From Anisus vortex (Eukaryota; Mollusca; Gastropoda; Planorbidae): a stretch of 64,000 nt of DNA. Of the stretch, positions 8,504 to 24,300 are shown one piece after another. Made by a program: the position numbers and the translations under genes. The stretch spans positions 23,707,844-23,771,843 of the forward strand of contig OX421496.1 in assembly GCA_949126835.1 (NCBI GenBank). The letters are read 5' to 3'. The stretch's first letter is position 1. Each line of letters opens with the position of its first letter. The notes beneath the pieces were generated by a model, which saw only the letters and a list, made by a program, of their open reading frames with translations, was not told the origin of the DNA and searched no databases.

Positions 8504-11029
8504 GTAAGGTATTCTTACCGGAGAAAAGGTGCATTGTTTAATTTTCAATTTTTAGTTAGGAGGTTGTATATAGGTTAGTTAAATTTAAATTCCTATTAAG
8601 CTATATAATTGTTTATTTTCACATGTCTAAGTCTTTTATTTGGCTTTCTATTTAAGAAATAGATTCAAGTCAACAAAAGAGGGGCCCCCACATTGAGAAG
8701 ATCTACATGATGGATGGAGACGACGCCTGCTTTAATGACAAGGACAAGGATTTTGTAAGGTATTCTTACCAGAGAAAAGGTACATTGTTGAATTTTGAAT
8801 TTTTAGTTAGGAGGTATATAGGTTAGTTAAATTTAAATTCATATTTAGCTATATATTTGGGTTTTTTTCACATGTCTAATTCTTTTATATAGCTTTCTAT
8901 TTAAGAAATAGGTTCAAGTCATCAAAAGAAGGGGCCCCCCACAGCAAAAAGACGACGCCTGCTTTCAAGACGTGGACAAGGATCTTATAAGGTATTTTTA
9001 CCGGAGAAAAGGTACATTGTTTAATTTTCAATTTTTTGTTAGGAGGTATATAGGTTAGCTTATTATGTTTAAGCTATTTATTTGTTCATTTTTTACATGT
9101 CTAATTCTTTCATTAAGCTTTCTATTTAAGAAATAGGTTCAAGTCAACAAAAGAGGGGCCCCCACAACGAGAAGATCTACCTGATGGATGGAGACAACGC
9201 CTGCTTTAATGACGAAGACAAGGATCTTATAAGGTATTCTTACCGGAAAAAAGGTACATTGTTTAATTTTCAATTTTTTGTTAGGAGGTATATAGGTTAG
9301 TTAAATTCAAATTCATATTTAGCTGTATATTTGTTTATTTTTCACATGTCTAATTCTTTTATATAGCTTTCTATTTAAGAAATAGGTTCAAGTCAACAAA
9401 AGAAGGGGCCCCCCACAGCAAAAAGATCTACCTGATGGATGGAGACGACACCTGCTTTCAACACGAGGACAAGGATCTTATAAGGTATTCTTACCGGAAA
9501 AAAGGTACATTGTTTAATTTTTAATTTTTTGTTAGAAGGTATATAGGTTAGCATATTATGTTTAAGCTATTTATTTGTTCATTTTTTACATGTCTAATTC
9601 TTTCATTAAGCTTTCTATTTAAGAAATAGGTTCAAGTCAACAAAAGAGGGGCCCCCACAATGAGAAGATCTACCTGATGGATGGAGACGACGCATGCTTT
9701 AATGACGAGGACAAGGATCTTATAAGGTATTCTTACTGGAGAAAAGGTACATTGTTGAATTTTTAATTAGAAGGTATATAGGTTAGTTTAATTTAGATAC
9801 ATAATTATCTAGATATTTGTTCATTTTTCACATGTCTAATTCTTTTATATAGCTTTCTATTTAAGAAATAGGTTCAAGTCAACAAAAGAGGGGTTTCCCA
9901 CAGCAAAAAGATCTACCTGATGGATGGAGATGACGCCTGCTTTCAACACGAGGACAAGGATCTTATAAGGTATTCTTACCGGAAAAAAGGTACATTGTTT
10001 AATTTTCAATTTTTTGTTAGGAGGTATATAGGTTAGCTTATTATGTTTAAGCTATTTATTTGTTCATTTTTTACATGTCTAATTCTTTTATATAGCTTTC
10101 TATTTAAGAAATAGGTTCAAGTCAACAAGAGAGGGGCCCCCACAACGAGAAGATCTTTCTGATGGATGGAGACAACGCCTGCTTTAATGACGAGGACAAG
10201 GATCTTGTAAGGTATTTTTACTGGAGAAAAGGTACATTGTTGAATTTTCAATTTTTAGTTAGGAGGTATATAGGTTAGTTAAATTCTAATTCATATTTAG
10301 CTGTATATTTGTTTATTTTTCACATGTCTAATTCTTTTATATAGCTTTCTATTTAAGAAATAGGTTCAAGTCATCAAAAGAAGGGGCCCCCCACAGCAAA
10401 AAGACGACGCCTGCTTTCAAGACGTGGACAAGGATCTTATAAGGTATTTTTACCGGATAAAAGGTACATTGTTTAATTTTCAATTTTTTGTTAGGAGGTA
10501 TATAGGTTAGCTTATTATGTTTAAGCTATTTATTTGTTCATTTTTTACATGTCTAATTCTTTCATTAAGCTTTCTATTTAAGAAATAGGTTCAAGTCAAC
10601 AAAAGAGGGGCCCCCACAACGAGAAGATCTACCTGATGGATGGAGACGACACCTGCTTTCAACACGAGGACAATTTTAAGGATCTTATAAGGTATTCTTA
10701 CTGGAGAAAAGGTACATTGTTTAATTTTCAATTTTTCGCTAGGGGGTATATAGGTTAGTTTAATTTAGATACATAATTAGCTATATATTTGTTCATTTTT
10801 CACATGTCTAATTCTTTCATAAAGCTTTCTATTTAAGAAATAGGTTCAAGTCAACAAAAGAGGGGCCCCACAAAAACGACAAGATCTACCTGATGGGTGG
10901 AGACAACGCCTGCTTTAATGACGAGGACAAGGATCTTGTAAGGTATTCTTACTGGAGAAAAGGTACATTGTTGAATTTTCAATTTTTAGTTAGGAGGTAT
11001 ATAGGTTAGTTAAATTCAAATTCATATTT

Positions 11030-14000
11030 AGCTGGATATTTGTTTATTTTTCACATGTCTAATTCTTTTATATAGCTTTCTATTTAAGAAATAGGTTCAA
11101 GTCAACAAATGAAGGGGGCCCCCACAGCAAAAAGATCTACCTGATGGATGGAGATGACGCCTGCTTTCAACACGAGGACAAGGATCTTATAAGGTATTCT
11201 TACTGGAAAAAAAGGTACATTGTTTAATTTTCAATTTTTTGTTAGAAGGTATATAGGTTAGCTTATTATGTTTAAGCTATTTATTTGTTCATTTTTTACA
11301 TGTCTAATTCTTTTATATAGCTTTCTATTTAAGAAATAGGTTCAAGTCAACAAAAGAGGGGCCCCCACAACGAGAAGATCTTTCTGATGGATGGAGACGA
11401 CGCCTGCTTTAATGACGAGGACAAGGATCTTGTAAGGTATTCTTACTGGAGAAAAGGTACATCGTTGAATTTTTAGTTAGAAGGTATATAGGTTAGTTTA
11501 AATAAGATACATAGTTAGCTATATATTTGTTCATTTTTCACATGTCTAATTCTTTTATATAGCTTTCTATTTAAGAAATAGGTTCAAGTCAACAAAAGAG
11601 GGGCCCCCCACAGCAAAAAGATCTACCTGATGGATGGAGACAACGCCTGCTTTAATGACGAGGACAAGGATCTTGTAAGGTATTCTTACTGGAGAAAAGG
11701 TACATTGTTGAATTTTCAATTTTTAGTTAAGAGGTATATAGGTTAGTTAAATTCAAATTCATATTTAGCTGTATATTTGTTTATTTTTCACGTCTAATTC
11801 TTTTATATAGCTTTCTATTTAAGAAATCGGTTCAAGTCAACAAAAGAGGGGCCCCCCACAGCAAAAAGATCTACCTGATGGATGGAGACAACGCCTGCTT
11901 TAATGACGAGGACAAGGATCTTGTAAGGTATTCTTACTGGAGAAATGGTACATTGTTGAATTTTCAATTTTTAGTTAAGAGGTATATAGGTTAGTTAAAT
12001 TCAAATTCATATTTAGCTGTATATTTGTTTATTTTTCACGTCTAATTCTTTTATATAGCTTTCTATTTAAGAAATAGGTTCAAGTCAACAATAGAGGAGC
12101 CCCCCACAGCAAAAGGATCTACCTGATGGATGGAGACGACGCCTGCTTTCAAGACGAGGACAAGGATCTTATAAGGTATACTTACCAGAAAAAAGGTACA
12201 TTGTTTAATTTTAAAATTAAAGGTATATAGGTCAGTTTAATTTAGATACATAATTAGCTATATATTTGTTCATTTTTCACGTCTAATTCTTTCATAAAGC
12301 TTTCTATTTAAGAAATAGGTAAGTCAACAAAAGAGGGCCCTCACAACGAGAAGATCTTCCTGATGGATGGAGACGACGCCTGCTTTAATGACGAGGACAA
12401 GGATCTTGTAAGGTATTCTTACTGGAGAAAAGGTACATGGTTGAATTTTTAGTTAGAAGGTATATAGGTTAGTTTAAATAAGATACATAGTTAGCTATAT
12501 ATTTGTTCATTTTTCACATGTCTAATTCTTTTATATAGCTTTCTATTTAAGAAATAGGTTCAAGTCAACAAAAGAGGGGCCCCCCACAGAAAAAAGATCT
12601 ACCTGATGGATGGAGATGACGCCTGCTTTCAACACGAGGAGAAGGATCTTATAAGGTATTCTTACCGGAAAAAAAGGTACATTGTTTAATTTTTAATTAG
12701 AAAATATATAGACTAGTTTAAATAAGATACATAGTTAGCTATATATTTGTTCATTTTTCACATGTCTAATTCTTTTATATAGCTTTCTATTTAAGAAATA
12801 GGTTCAAGTCAACAAAAGAGGGGCCCCCACAACGAGAAGATCTACCTGATGGATGGAGACGACACCTGCTTTCAACACGAGGACAATTTTAAGGATCTTA
12901 TAAGGTATTCTTACTGGAGAAAAGGTACATTGTTTAATTTTCAATTTTTCGCTAGGGGGTATATAGGTTAGTTTAATTTAGATACATAATTAGCTATATA
13001 TTTGTTCATTTTTCACATGTCTAATTCTTTCATAAAGCTTTCTATTTAAGAAATAGGTTCAGGTCAGCAAAAAAAGGGGCCCCCCATAGCAAAAAGATCT
13101 ACCTGATGGATGGAGATGACGCCTGCTTTCAACACGAGGACAAGGATCTTATAAGGTATTCTTACCGGAAAAAAAGGTACATTGTTTAATTTTCAATTTT
13201 TTGTTAGAAGGTATATAGGTTAGCTTATTATGTTTAAGCTATTTATTTGTTCATTTTTTACATGTCTAATTCTTTTATATAGCTTTCTATTTAAGAAATA
13301 GGTTCAAGTCAACAAAAGAGGGCCCTCACAACGAGAAGATCTTTCTGATGGATGGAGACGACGCCTGCTTTCAACACGAGGAGAAGGATCTTATAAGGTA
13401 TTCTTACTGGAGAAAAGGTACATTGTTTAATTTTCAATTTTTTGTTAGAAGGTATATAGGTTAGCTTATTATGTTTAAGCTATTTATTTGTTCATTTTTT
13501 ACATGTCTAATTCTTTTATATAGCTTTCTATTTAAGAAATAGGTTCAAGTCAACAAAAGAGGGGCCCCCACAATGAGAAGATCTACCTGATGGATGGAGA
13601 CGACACCTGCTTTCAACACGAGGACAATTTTAAGGATCTTATAAGGTATTCTTACTGGAGAAAAGGTACATTGTTTAATTTTCAATTTTTAATTAGAAAA
13701 TATATAGACTAGTTTAAATAAGATACATAGTTAGCTATATATTTGTTCATTTTTCACATGTCTAATTCTTTCATAAAGCTTTTTGTATTTAAGAAATAGG
13801 TTCAAGTCAACAAAAGAGGGGCCCCCACAACGAGAAGATCTTCCTGATGGATGGAGACGACACCTGCTTTAATGACGAGGACAAGGATCTTGTAAGGTAT
13901 TCTTACCGGAAAAAAGGTACATTTGTTGAATTTTCCATTTTTAGTTACGAGGTATATAGGTTAGTTAAATTTAAATTCATATTTAGCTATATATTTGTTC

Positions 14001-16210
14001 ATTTTTCACATGTCTAATTCTTTTATATAGCTTTCTATTTAAGAAATAGGTTCAAGTCAACAAAAGAGGGGCCCCCACATTGAGAAGATCTACCTGATGG
14101 ATGGAGACGACGCCTGCTTTCAAGACGAGGACAAGGATCTTATAAGGTATACTTACCAGAAAAAAGGTACATTGTTTAATTTTAAAATTAAAGGTATATA
14201 GGTCAGTTTAATTTAGATACATAATTAGCTATATATTTGTTCATTTTTCACATGTCTAATTCTTTCATAAAGCTTTTTGTATTTAAGAAATAGGTTCAAG
14301 TCAACAAAATAGGGGCTCCCACAACGAGAAGATCTACCTGATGGATGGAGACGACGCCTGCTTTAATGACGAGGAGAAGGATCTTGTAAGGTATTCTTAC
14401 TGGAGAAAAGGTACATTGTTTAATTTTCAATTTTTAGTTAAGAGGTATATAGGTTAGTTAAATTCAAATTCATATTTAGCTATATATTTGTTTATTTTTC
14501 ACATGTCTAATTCTTTTATATAGCTTTCTATTTAAGAAATAGGTTCAAGTCAACAAATGAAGGGGCCCCCCACAGCAAAAAGATCTACCTGATAGATGGA
14601 GATGACGCCTGCTTTCAACACGAGGACAAGGATCTTATAAGGTATTCTTACCGGAAAAAAAGGTACATTGTTTAATTTTCAATTTTTTGTTAGGAGGTAT
14701 ATAGGTTAGCTTATTATGTTTAAGCTATTTATTTGTTCATTTTTTACATGTCTAATTCTTTTATATAGCTTTCTATTTAAGAAATAGGTTCAAGTCAACA
14801 AAAGAGGGGCCCCCACAACAAAAAGATCTACCTGATGGATGGAGACAACGCCTGCTTTAATGACGAAGACAAGGATCTTGTAAGGTATTCTTACTAGAGA
14901 AAAGGTACATTGTTTAATTTTCAATTTTTAGTTAGGAGGTATATAGGTTAGTTAAATTCAAATTCATATTTAGCTATATATTTGTTTATTTTTCACATGT
15001 CTAATTCTTTTATATAGCTTTCTATTTAAGAAATAGGTTCAAGTCAACAAAAGAGGGGCCCCTACAACGAAAAGATCTACCTGATGGATGGAGATGACGC
15101 CTGCTTTCAACACGCGGACAAGGATCTTATAAGGTATTCTTACTGGAAAAAAAGGTACATTGTTTAATTTTCAATTTTTTGTTAGGAGGTATATAGGTTA
15201 GCTTATTATGTTTAAGCTATTTATTTGTTCATTTTTTTACATGTCTAATTCTTTTATATAGCTTTCTATTTAAGAAATAGGTTCAAGTCAACAAAAGAGG
15301 GGCCCCCACAACGAGAAGATCTACCTGATGGATGGAGACAACGCCTGCTTTAATGACGAAGACAAGGATCTTGTAAGGTATTCTTACTGGAGAAAAGGTA
15401 CATTGTTGAATTTTCAATTTTTAGTTAGGAGGTATATGGGTTAGTTAAATTTAAATTCATATTTAGCTATATATATGTTCATTTTTCACATGTCTAATTC
15501 TTTCATATAGCTTTCCATTTAAGAAATAGGTTCAAGTCAACAAAAGAGGGGCCCCCACATTGAGAAGATCTTTCTGATGGATGGAGACAACGCCTACTTC
15601 AAGGACAAGGATCTTGTAAGGTATTCTTACTGGAGAAAAGGTACATTGTTGAATCTTCAATTTTTAGTTAGGAGGTATATAGGTTAGTTAAATTTAAATT
15701 CATATTTAGCTATATATTTGTTCATTTTTCACATGTCTAATTCTTTTATATAGCTTTCTATTTAAGAAATAGGTTCAAATCAACAAAAGAGGGGCCCCCA
15801 CAACGAGAAGATCTACCTGATGGATGGAGACGCCGCCTGCTTTCAACACGAGGACAATTTTAAGGATCTTATAAGGTATTCTTACTGGAGAAAAGGTACA
15901 TTGTTTAATTTTCAATTTTTAGTTAGGAGGTATATGGGTTAGTTTAATTTAGATACATAATTAGCTATATATTTGTTTATTTTTCAAGTCTAATTCTTTC
16001 ATAAAGCTTTCTATTTAAGAAATAGGTTCAAGTCAACAAAAGAGGGGCCCCACACAACGACAAGATCTACCTAATGGATGGAGACGACGCCTGCTCTAAT
16101 GACAAGGACAAGGATCTTGTAAGGTATTCTTACTGGAGAAAAGGTATATTGTTGAATTTTCAATTTTTAGTTAGGAGGTATATAGGTTAGTTAAATTCAA
16201 ATTCATATTT
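11030..16210. repeat. Higher-order repeat 1 of the monomer array
   Basis: 5181 bp, about 21 monomers. The phase is set by the rare variant AGCTGGATATTTG at 11030, 16211, 21388 and 26317, and confirmed by AGGTCAGCAA at 13061, 18242, 23171 and 28100. Upstream (8411-11030) are about 11 monomers not in this order. Confidence 0.85.
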
Positions 16211-19200
16211 AGCTGGATATTTGTTTATTTTTCACATGTCTAATTCTTTTATATAGCTTTCTATTTAAGAAATAGGTTCAAGTCAACAAATGAAGGGGGC
16301 CCCCACAGCAAAAAGATCTACCTGATGGATGGAGATGACGCCTGCTTTCAACACGAGGACAAGGATCTTATAAGGTATTCTTACTGGAAAAAAAGGTACA
16401 TTGTTTAATTTTCAATTTTTTGTTAGAAGGTATATAGGTTAGCTTATTATGTTTAAGCTATTTATTTGTTCATTTTTTACATGTCTAATTCTTTTATATA
16501 GCTTTCTATTTAAGAAATAGGTTCAAGTCAACAAAAGAGGGGCCCCCACAACGAGAAGATCTTTCTGATGGATGGAGACGACGCCTGCTTTAATGACGAG
16601 GACAAGGATCTTGTAAGGTATTCTTACTGGAGAAAAGGTACATCGTTGAATTTTTAGTTAGAAGGTATATAGGTTAGTTTAAATAAGATACATAGTTAGC
16701 TATATATTTGTTCATTTTTCACATGTCTAATTCTTTTATATAGCTTTCTATTTAAGAAATAGGTTCAAGTCAACAAAAGAGGGGCCCCCCACAGCAAAAA
16801 GATCTACCTGATGGATGGAGACAACGCCTGCTTTAATGACGAGGACAAGGATCTTGTAAGGTATTCTTACTGGAGAAAAGGTACATTGTTGAATTTTCAA
16901 TTTTTAGTTAAGAGGTATATAGGTTAGTTAAATTCAAATTCATATTTAGCTGTATATTTGTTTATTTTTCACGTCTAATTCTTTTATATAGCTTTCTATT
17001 TAAGAAATCGGTTCAAGTCAACAAAAGAGGGGCCCCCCACAGCAAAAAGATCTACCTGATGGATGGAGACAACGCCTGCTTTAATGACGAGGACAAGGAT
17101 CTTGTAAGGTATTCTTACTGGAGAAAAGGTACATTGTTGAATTTTCAATTTTTAGTTAAGAGGTATATAGGTTAGTTAAATTCAAATTCATATTTAGCTG
17201 TATATTTGTTTATTTTTCACGTCTAATTCTTTTATATAGCTTTCTATTTAAGAAATAGGTTCAAGTCAACAATAGAGGAGCCCCCCACAGCAAAAGGATC
17301 TACCTGATGGATGGAGACGACGCCTGCTTTCAAGACGAGGACAAGGATCTTATAAGGTATACTTACCAGAAAAAAGGTACATTGTTTAATTTTAAAATTA
17401 AAGGTATATAGGTCAGTTTAATTTAGATACATAATTAGCTATATATTTGTTCATTTTTCACGTCTAATTCTTTCATAAAGCTTTCTATTTAAGAAATAGG
17501 TAAGTCAACAAAAGAGGGCCCTCACAACGAGAAGATCTTCCTGATGGATGGAGACGACGCCTGCTTTAATGACGAGGACAAGGATCTTGTAAGGTATTCT
17601 TACTGGAGAAAAGGTACATGGTTGAATTTTTAGTTAGAAGGTATATAGGTTAGTTTAAATAAGATACATAGTTAGCTATATATTTGTTCATTTTTCACAT
17701 GTCTAATTCTTTTATATAGCTTTCTATTTAAGAAATAGGTTCAAGTCAACAAAAGAGGGGCCCCCCACAGAAAAAAGATCTACCTGATGGATGGAGATGA
17801 CGCCTGCTTTCAACACGAGGAGAAGGATCTTATAAGGTATTCTTACCGGAAAAAAAGGTACATTGTTTAATTTTTAATTAGAAAATATATAGACTAGTTT
17901 AAATAAGATACATAGTTAGCTATATATTTGTTCATTTTTCACATGTCTAATTCTTTTATATAGCTTTCTATTTAAGAAATAGGTTCAAGTCAACAAAAGA
18001 GGGGCCCCCACAACGAGAAGATCTACCTGATGGATGGAGACGACACCTGCTTTCAACACGAGGACAATTTTAAGGATCTTATAAGGTATTCTTACTGGAG
18101 AAAAGGTACATTGTTTAATTTTCAATTTTTCGCTAGGGGGTATATAGGTTAGTTTAATTTAGATACATAATTAGCTATATATTTGTTCATTTTTCACATG
18201 TCTAATTCTTTCATAAAGCTTTCTATTTAAGAAATAGGTTCAGGTCAGCAAATAAAGGGGCCCCCCATAGCAAAAAGATCTACCTGATGGATGGAGATGA
18301 CGCCTGCTTTCAACACGAGGACAAGGATCTTATAAGGTATTCTTACCGGAAAAAAAGGTACATTGTTTAATTTTCAATTTTTTGTTAGAAGGTATATAGG
18401 TTAGCTTATTATGTTTAAGCTATTTATTTGTTCATTTTTTACATGTCTAATTCTTTTATATAGCTTTCTATTTAAGAAATAGGTTCAAGTCAACAAAAGA
18501 GGGCCCTCACAACGAGAAGATCTTTCTGATGGATGGAGACGACGCCTGCTTTCAACACGAGGAGAAGGATCTTATAAGGTATTCTTACTGGAGAAAAGGT
18601 ACATTGTTTAATTTTCAATTTTTTGTTAAAAGGTATATAGGTTAGCTTATTATGTTTAAGCTATTTATTTGTTCATTTTTTACATGTCTAATTCTTTTAT
18701 ATAGCTTTCTATTTAAGAAATAGGTTCAAGTCAACAAAAGAGGGGCCCCCACAATGAGAAGATCTACCTGATGGATGGAGACGACACCTGCTTTCAACAC
18801 GAGGACAATTTTAAGGATCTTATAAGGTATTCTTACTGGAGAAAAGGTACATTGTTTAATTTTCAATTTTTAATTAGAAAATATATAGACTAGTTTAAAT
18901 AAGATACATAGTTAGCTATATATTTGTTCATTTTTCACATGTCTAATTCTTTCATAAAGCTTTTTGTATTTAAGAAATAGGTTCAAGTCAACAAAAGAGG
19001 GGCCCCCACAACGAGAAGATCTTCCTGATGGATGGAGACGACACCTGCTTTAATGACGAGGACAAGGATCTTGTAAGGTATTCTTACCGGAAAAAAGGTA
19101 CATTTGTTGAATTTTCCATTTTTAGTTACGAGGTATATAGGTTAGTTAAATTTAAATTCATATTTAGCTATATATTTGTTCATTTTTCACATGTCTAATT

Positions 19201-21387
19201 CTTTTATATAGCTTTCTATTTAAGAAATAGGTTCAAGTCAACAAAAGAGGGGCCCCCACATTGAGAAGATCTACCTGATGGATGGAGACGACGCCTGCTT
19301 TCAAGACGAGGACAAGGATCTTATAAGGTATACTTACCAGAAAAAAGGTACATTGTTTAATTTTAAAATTAAAGGTATATAGGTCAGTTTAATTTAGATA
19401 CATAATTAGCTATATATTTGTTCATTTTTCACGTCTAATTCTTTCATAAAGCTTTCTATTTAAGAAATAGGTTCAAGTCAACAAAATAGGGGCTCCCACA
19501 ACGAGAAGATCTACCTGATGGATGGAGACGACGCCTGCTTTAATGACGAGGAGAAGGATCTTGTAAGGTATTCTTACTGGAGACAAGGTACATTGTTTAA
19601 TTTTCAATTTTTAGTTAAGAGGTATATAGGTTAGTTAAATTCAAATTCATATTTAGCTATATATTTGTTTATTTTTCACATGTCTAATTCTTTTATATAG
19701 CTTTCTATTTAAGAAATAGGTTCAAGTCAACAAATGAAGGGGCCCCCCACAGCAAAAAGATCTACCTGATAGATGGAGATGACGCCTGCTTTCAACACGA
19801 GGACAAGGATCTTATAAGGTATTCTTACCGGAAAAAAAGGTACATTGTTTAATTTTCAATTTTTTGTTAGGAGGTATATAGGTTAGCTTATTATGTTTAA
19901 GCTATTTATTTGTTCATTTTTTACATGTCTAATTCTTTTATATAGCTTTCTATTTAAGAAATAGGTTCAAGTCAACAAAAGAGGGGCCCCCACAACAAAA
20001 AGATCTACCTGATGGATGGAGACACTGCCTGCTTTAATGACGAAGACAAGGATCTTGTAAGGTATTCTTACTAGAGAAAAGGTACATTGTTTAATTTTCA
20101 ATTTTTAGTTAGGAGGTATATAGGTTAGTTTAATTCAAATTCATATTTAGCTATATATTTGTTTATTTTTCACATGTCTAATTCTTTTATATAGCTTTCT
20201 ATTTAAGAAATAGGTTCAAGTCAACAAAAGAGGGGCCCCCACAACGAAAAGATCTACCTGATGGATGGAGATGACGCCTGCTTTCAACACGCGGACAAGG
20301 ATCTTATAAGGTATTCTTACTGGAAAAAAAGGTACATTGTTTAATTTTTAATTTTTTGTTAGGAGGTATATAGGTTAGCTTATTATGTTTAAGCTATTTA
20401 TTTGTTCATTTTTTTACATGTCTAATTCTTTTATATAGCTTTCTATTTAAGAAATAGGTTCAAGTCAACAAAAGAGGGGCCCCCACAACGAGAAGATCTA
20501 CCTGATGGATGGAGACAACGCCTGCTTTAATGACGAAGACAAGGATCTTGTAAGGTATTCTTACTGGAGAAAAGGTACATTGTTGAATTTTCAATTTTTA
20601 GTTAGGAGGTATATGGGTTAGTTAAATTTAAATTCATATTTAGCTATATATATGTTCATTTTTCACATGTCTAATTCTTTCATATAGCTTTCCATTTAAG
20701 AAATAGGTTCAAGTCAACAAAAGAGGGGCCCCCACATTGAGAAGATCTTTCTGATGGATGGAGACAACGCCTACTTCAAGGACAAGGATCTTGTAAGGTA
20801 TTCTTACTGGAGAAAAGGTACATTGTTGAATCTTCAATTTTTAGTTAGGAGGTATATAGGTTAGTTAAATTTAAATTCATATTTAGCTATATATTTGTTC
20901 ATTTTTCACATGTCTAATTCTTTTATATAGCTTTCTATTTAAGAAATAGGTTCAAATCAACAAAAGAGGGGCCCCCACAACGAGAAGATCTACCTGATGG
21001 ATGGAGACGCCGCCTGCTTTCAACACGAGGACAATTTTAAGGATCTTATAAGGTATTCTTACTGGAGAAAAGGTACATTGTTTAATTTTCAATTTTTAGT
21101 TAGGAGGTATATAGGTTAGTTTAATTTAGATACATAATTAGCTATATATTTGTTTATTTTTCAAGTCTAATTCTTTCATAAAGCTTTCTATTTAAGAAAT
21201 AGGTTCAAGTCAACAAAAGAGGGGCCCCACACAACGACAAGATCTACCTAATGGATGGAGACGACGCCTGCTCTAATGACAAGGACAAGGATCTTGTAAG
21301 GTATTCTTACTGGAGAAAAGGTACATTGTTGAATTTTCAATTTTTAGTTAGGAGGTATATAGGTTAGTTAAATTCAAATTCATATTT
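16211..21387. repeat. Higher-order repeat 2 of the monomer array
   Basis: 5177 bp, about 21 monomers in the same order as repeat 1, with only scattered single-base differences. It contains the doublet of nearly identical units at about 16760-17020 that repeat 3 has reduced to one. Confidence 0.85.
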
Positions 21388-24300
21388 AGCTGGATATTTG
21401 TTTATTTTTCACATGTCTAATTCTTTTATATAGCTTTCTATTTAAGAAATAGGTTCAAGTCAACAAATGAAGGGGGCCCCCACAGCAAAAAGATCTACCT
21501 GATGGATGGAGATGACGCCTGCTTTCAACACGAGGACAAGGATCTTATAAGGTATTCTTACTGGAAAAAAAGGTACATTGTTTAATTTTCAATTTTTTGT
21601 TAGAAGGTATATAGGTTAGCTTATTATGTTTAAGCTATTTATTTGTTCATTTTTTACATGTCTAATTCTTTTATATAGCTTTCTATTTAAGAAATAGGTT
21701 CAAGTCAACAAAAGAGGGGCCCCCACAACGAGAAGATCTTTCTGATGGATGGAGACGACGCCTGCTTTAATGACGAGGACAAGGATCTTGTAAGGTATTC
21801 TTACTGGAGAAAAGGTACATCGTTGAATTTTTAGTTAGAAGGTATATAGGTTAGTTTAAATAAGATACATAGTTAGCTATATATTTGTTCATTTTTCACA
21901 TGTCTAATTCTTTTATATAGCTTTCTATTTAAGAAAAAAGTTCAAGTCAACAAAAGAGGGGCCCCCCACAGCAAAAAGATCTACCTGATGGATGGAGACA
22001 ACGCCTGCTTTAATGACGAGGACAAGGATCTTGTAAGGTATTCTTACTGGAGAAAAGGTACATTGTTGAATTTTCAATTTTTAGTTAAGAGGTATATAGG
22101 TTAGTTAAATTCAAATTCATATTTAGCTGTATATTTGTTTATTTTTCACGTCTAATTCTTTTATATAGCTTTCTATTTAAGAAATAGGTTCAAGTCAACA
22201 ATAGAGGAGCCCCCCACAGCAAAAGGATCTACCTGATGGATGGAGACGACGCCTGCTTTCAAGACGAGGACAAGGATCTTATAAGGTATACTTACCAGAA
22301 AAAAGGTACATTGTTTAATTTTAAAATTAAAGGTATATAGGTCAGTTTAATTTAGATACATAATTAGCTATATATTTGTTCATTTTTCACGTCTAATTCT
22401 TTCATAAAGCTTTCTATTTAAGAAATAGGTAAGTCAACAAAAGAGGGCCCTCACAACGAGAAGATCTTCCTGATGGATGGAGACGACGCCTGCTTTAATG
22501 ACGAGGACAAGGATCTTGTAAGGTATTCTTACTGGAGAAAAGGTACATGGTTGAATTTTTAGTTAGAAGGTATATAGGTTAGTTTAAATAAGATACATAG
22601 TTAGCTATATATTTGTTCATTTTTCACATGTCTAATTCTTTTATATAGCTTTCTATTTAAGAAATAGGTTCAAGTCAACAAAAGAGGGGCCCCCCACAGA
22701 AAAAAGATCTACCTGATGGATGGAGATGACGCCTGCTTTCAACACGAGGAGAAGGATCTTATAAGGTATTCTTACCGGAAAAAAAGGTACATTGTTTAAT
22801 TTTTAATTAGAAAATATATAGACTAGTTTAAATAAGATACATAGTTAGCTATATATTTGTTCATTTTTCACATGTCTAATTCTTTTATATAGCTTTCTAT
22901 TTAAGAAATAGGTTCAAGTCAACAAAAGAGGGGCCCCCACAACGAGAAGATCTACCTGATGGATGGAGACGACACCTGCTTTCAACACGAGGACAATTTT
23001 AAGGATCTTATAAGGTATTCTTACTGGAGAAAAGGTACATTGTTTAATTTTCAATTTTTCGCTAGGGGGTATATAGGTTAGTTTAATTTAGATACATAAT
23101 TAGCTATATATTTGTTCATTTTTCACATGTCTAATTCTTTCATAAAGCTTTCTATTTAAGAAATAGGTTCAGGTCAGCAAATAAAGGGGCCCCCCATAGC
23201 AAAAAGATCTACCTGATGGATGGAGATGACGCCTGCTTTCAACACGAGGACAAGGATCTTATAAGGTATTCTTACCGGAAAAAAAGGTACATTGTTTAAT
23301 TTTCAATTTTTTGTTAGAAGGTATATAGGTTAGCTTATTATGTTTAAGCTTTTTATTTGTTCATTTTTTACATGTCTAATTCTTTTATATAGCTTTCTAT
23401 TTAAGAAATAGGTTCAAGTCAACAAAAGAGGGCCCTCACAACGAGAAGATCTTTCTGATGGATGGAGACGACGCCTGCTTTCAACACGAGGAGAAGGATC
23501 TTATAAGGTATTCTTACTGGAGAAAAGGTACATTGTTTAATTTTCAATTTTTTGTTAAAAGGTATATAGGTTAGCTTATTATGTTTAAGCTATTTATTTG
23601 TTCATTTTTTACATGTCTAATTCTTTTATATAGCTTTCTATTTAAGAAATAGGTTCAAGTCAACAAAAGAGGGGCCCCCACAATGAGAAGATCTACCTGA
23701 TGGATGGAGACGACACCTGCTTTCAACACGAGGACAATTTTAAGGATCTTATAAGGTATTCTTACTGGAGAAAAGGTACATTGTTTAATTTTCAATTTTT
23801 AATTAGAAAATATATAGACTAGTTTAAATAAGATACATAGTTAGCTATATATTTGTTCATTTTTCACATGTCTAATTCTTTCATAAAGCTTTTTGTATTT
23901 AAGAAATAGGTTCAAGTCAACAAAAGAGGGGCCCCCACAACGAGAAGATCTTCCTGATGGATGGAGACGACACCTGCTTTAATGACGAGGACAAGGATCT
24001 TGTAAGGTATTCTTACCAGAAAAAAGGTACATTTGTTGAATTTTCCATTTTTAGTTACGAGGTATATAGGTTAGTTAAATTTAAATTCATATTTAGCTAT
24101 ATATTTGTTCATTTTTCACATGTCTAATTCTTTTATATAGCTTTCTATTTAAGAAATAGGTTCAAGTCAACAAAAGAGGGGCCCCCACATTGAGAAGATC
24201 TACCTGATGGATGGAGACGACGCCTACTTTCAAGACGAGGACAAGGATCTTATAAGGTATACTTACCAGAAAAAAGGTACATTGTTTAATTTTAAAATTA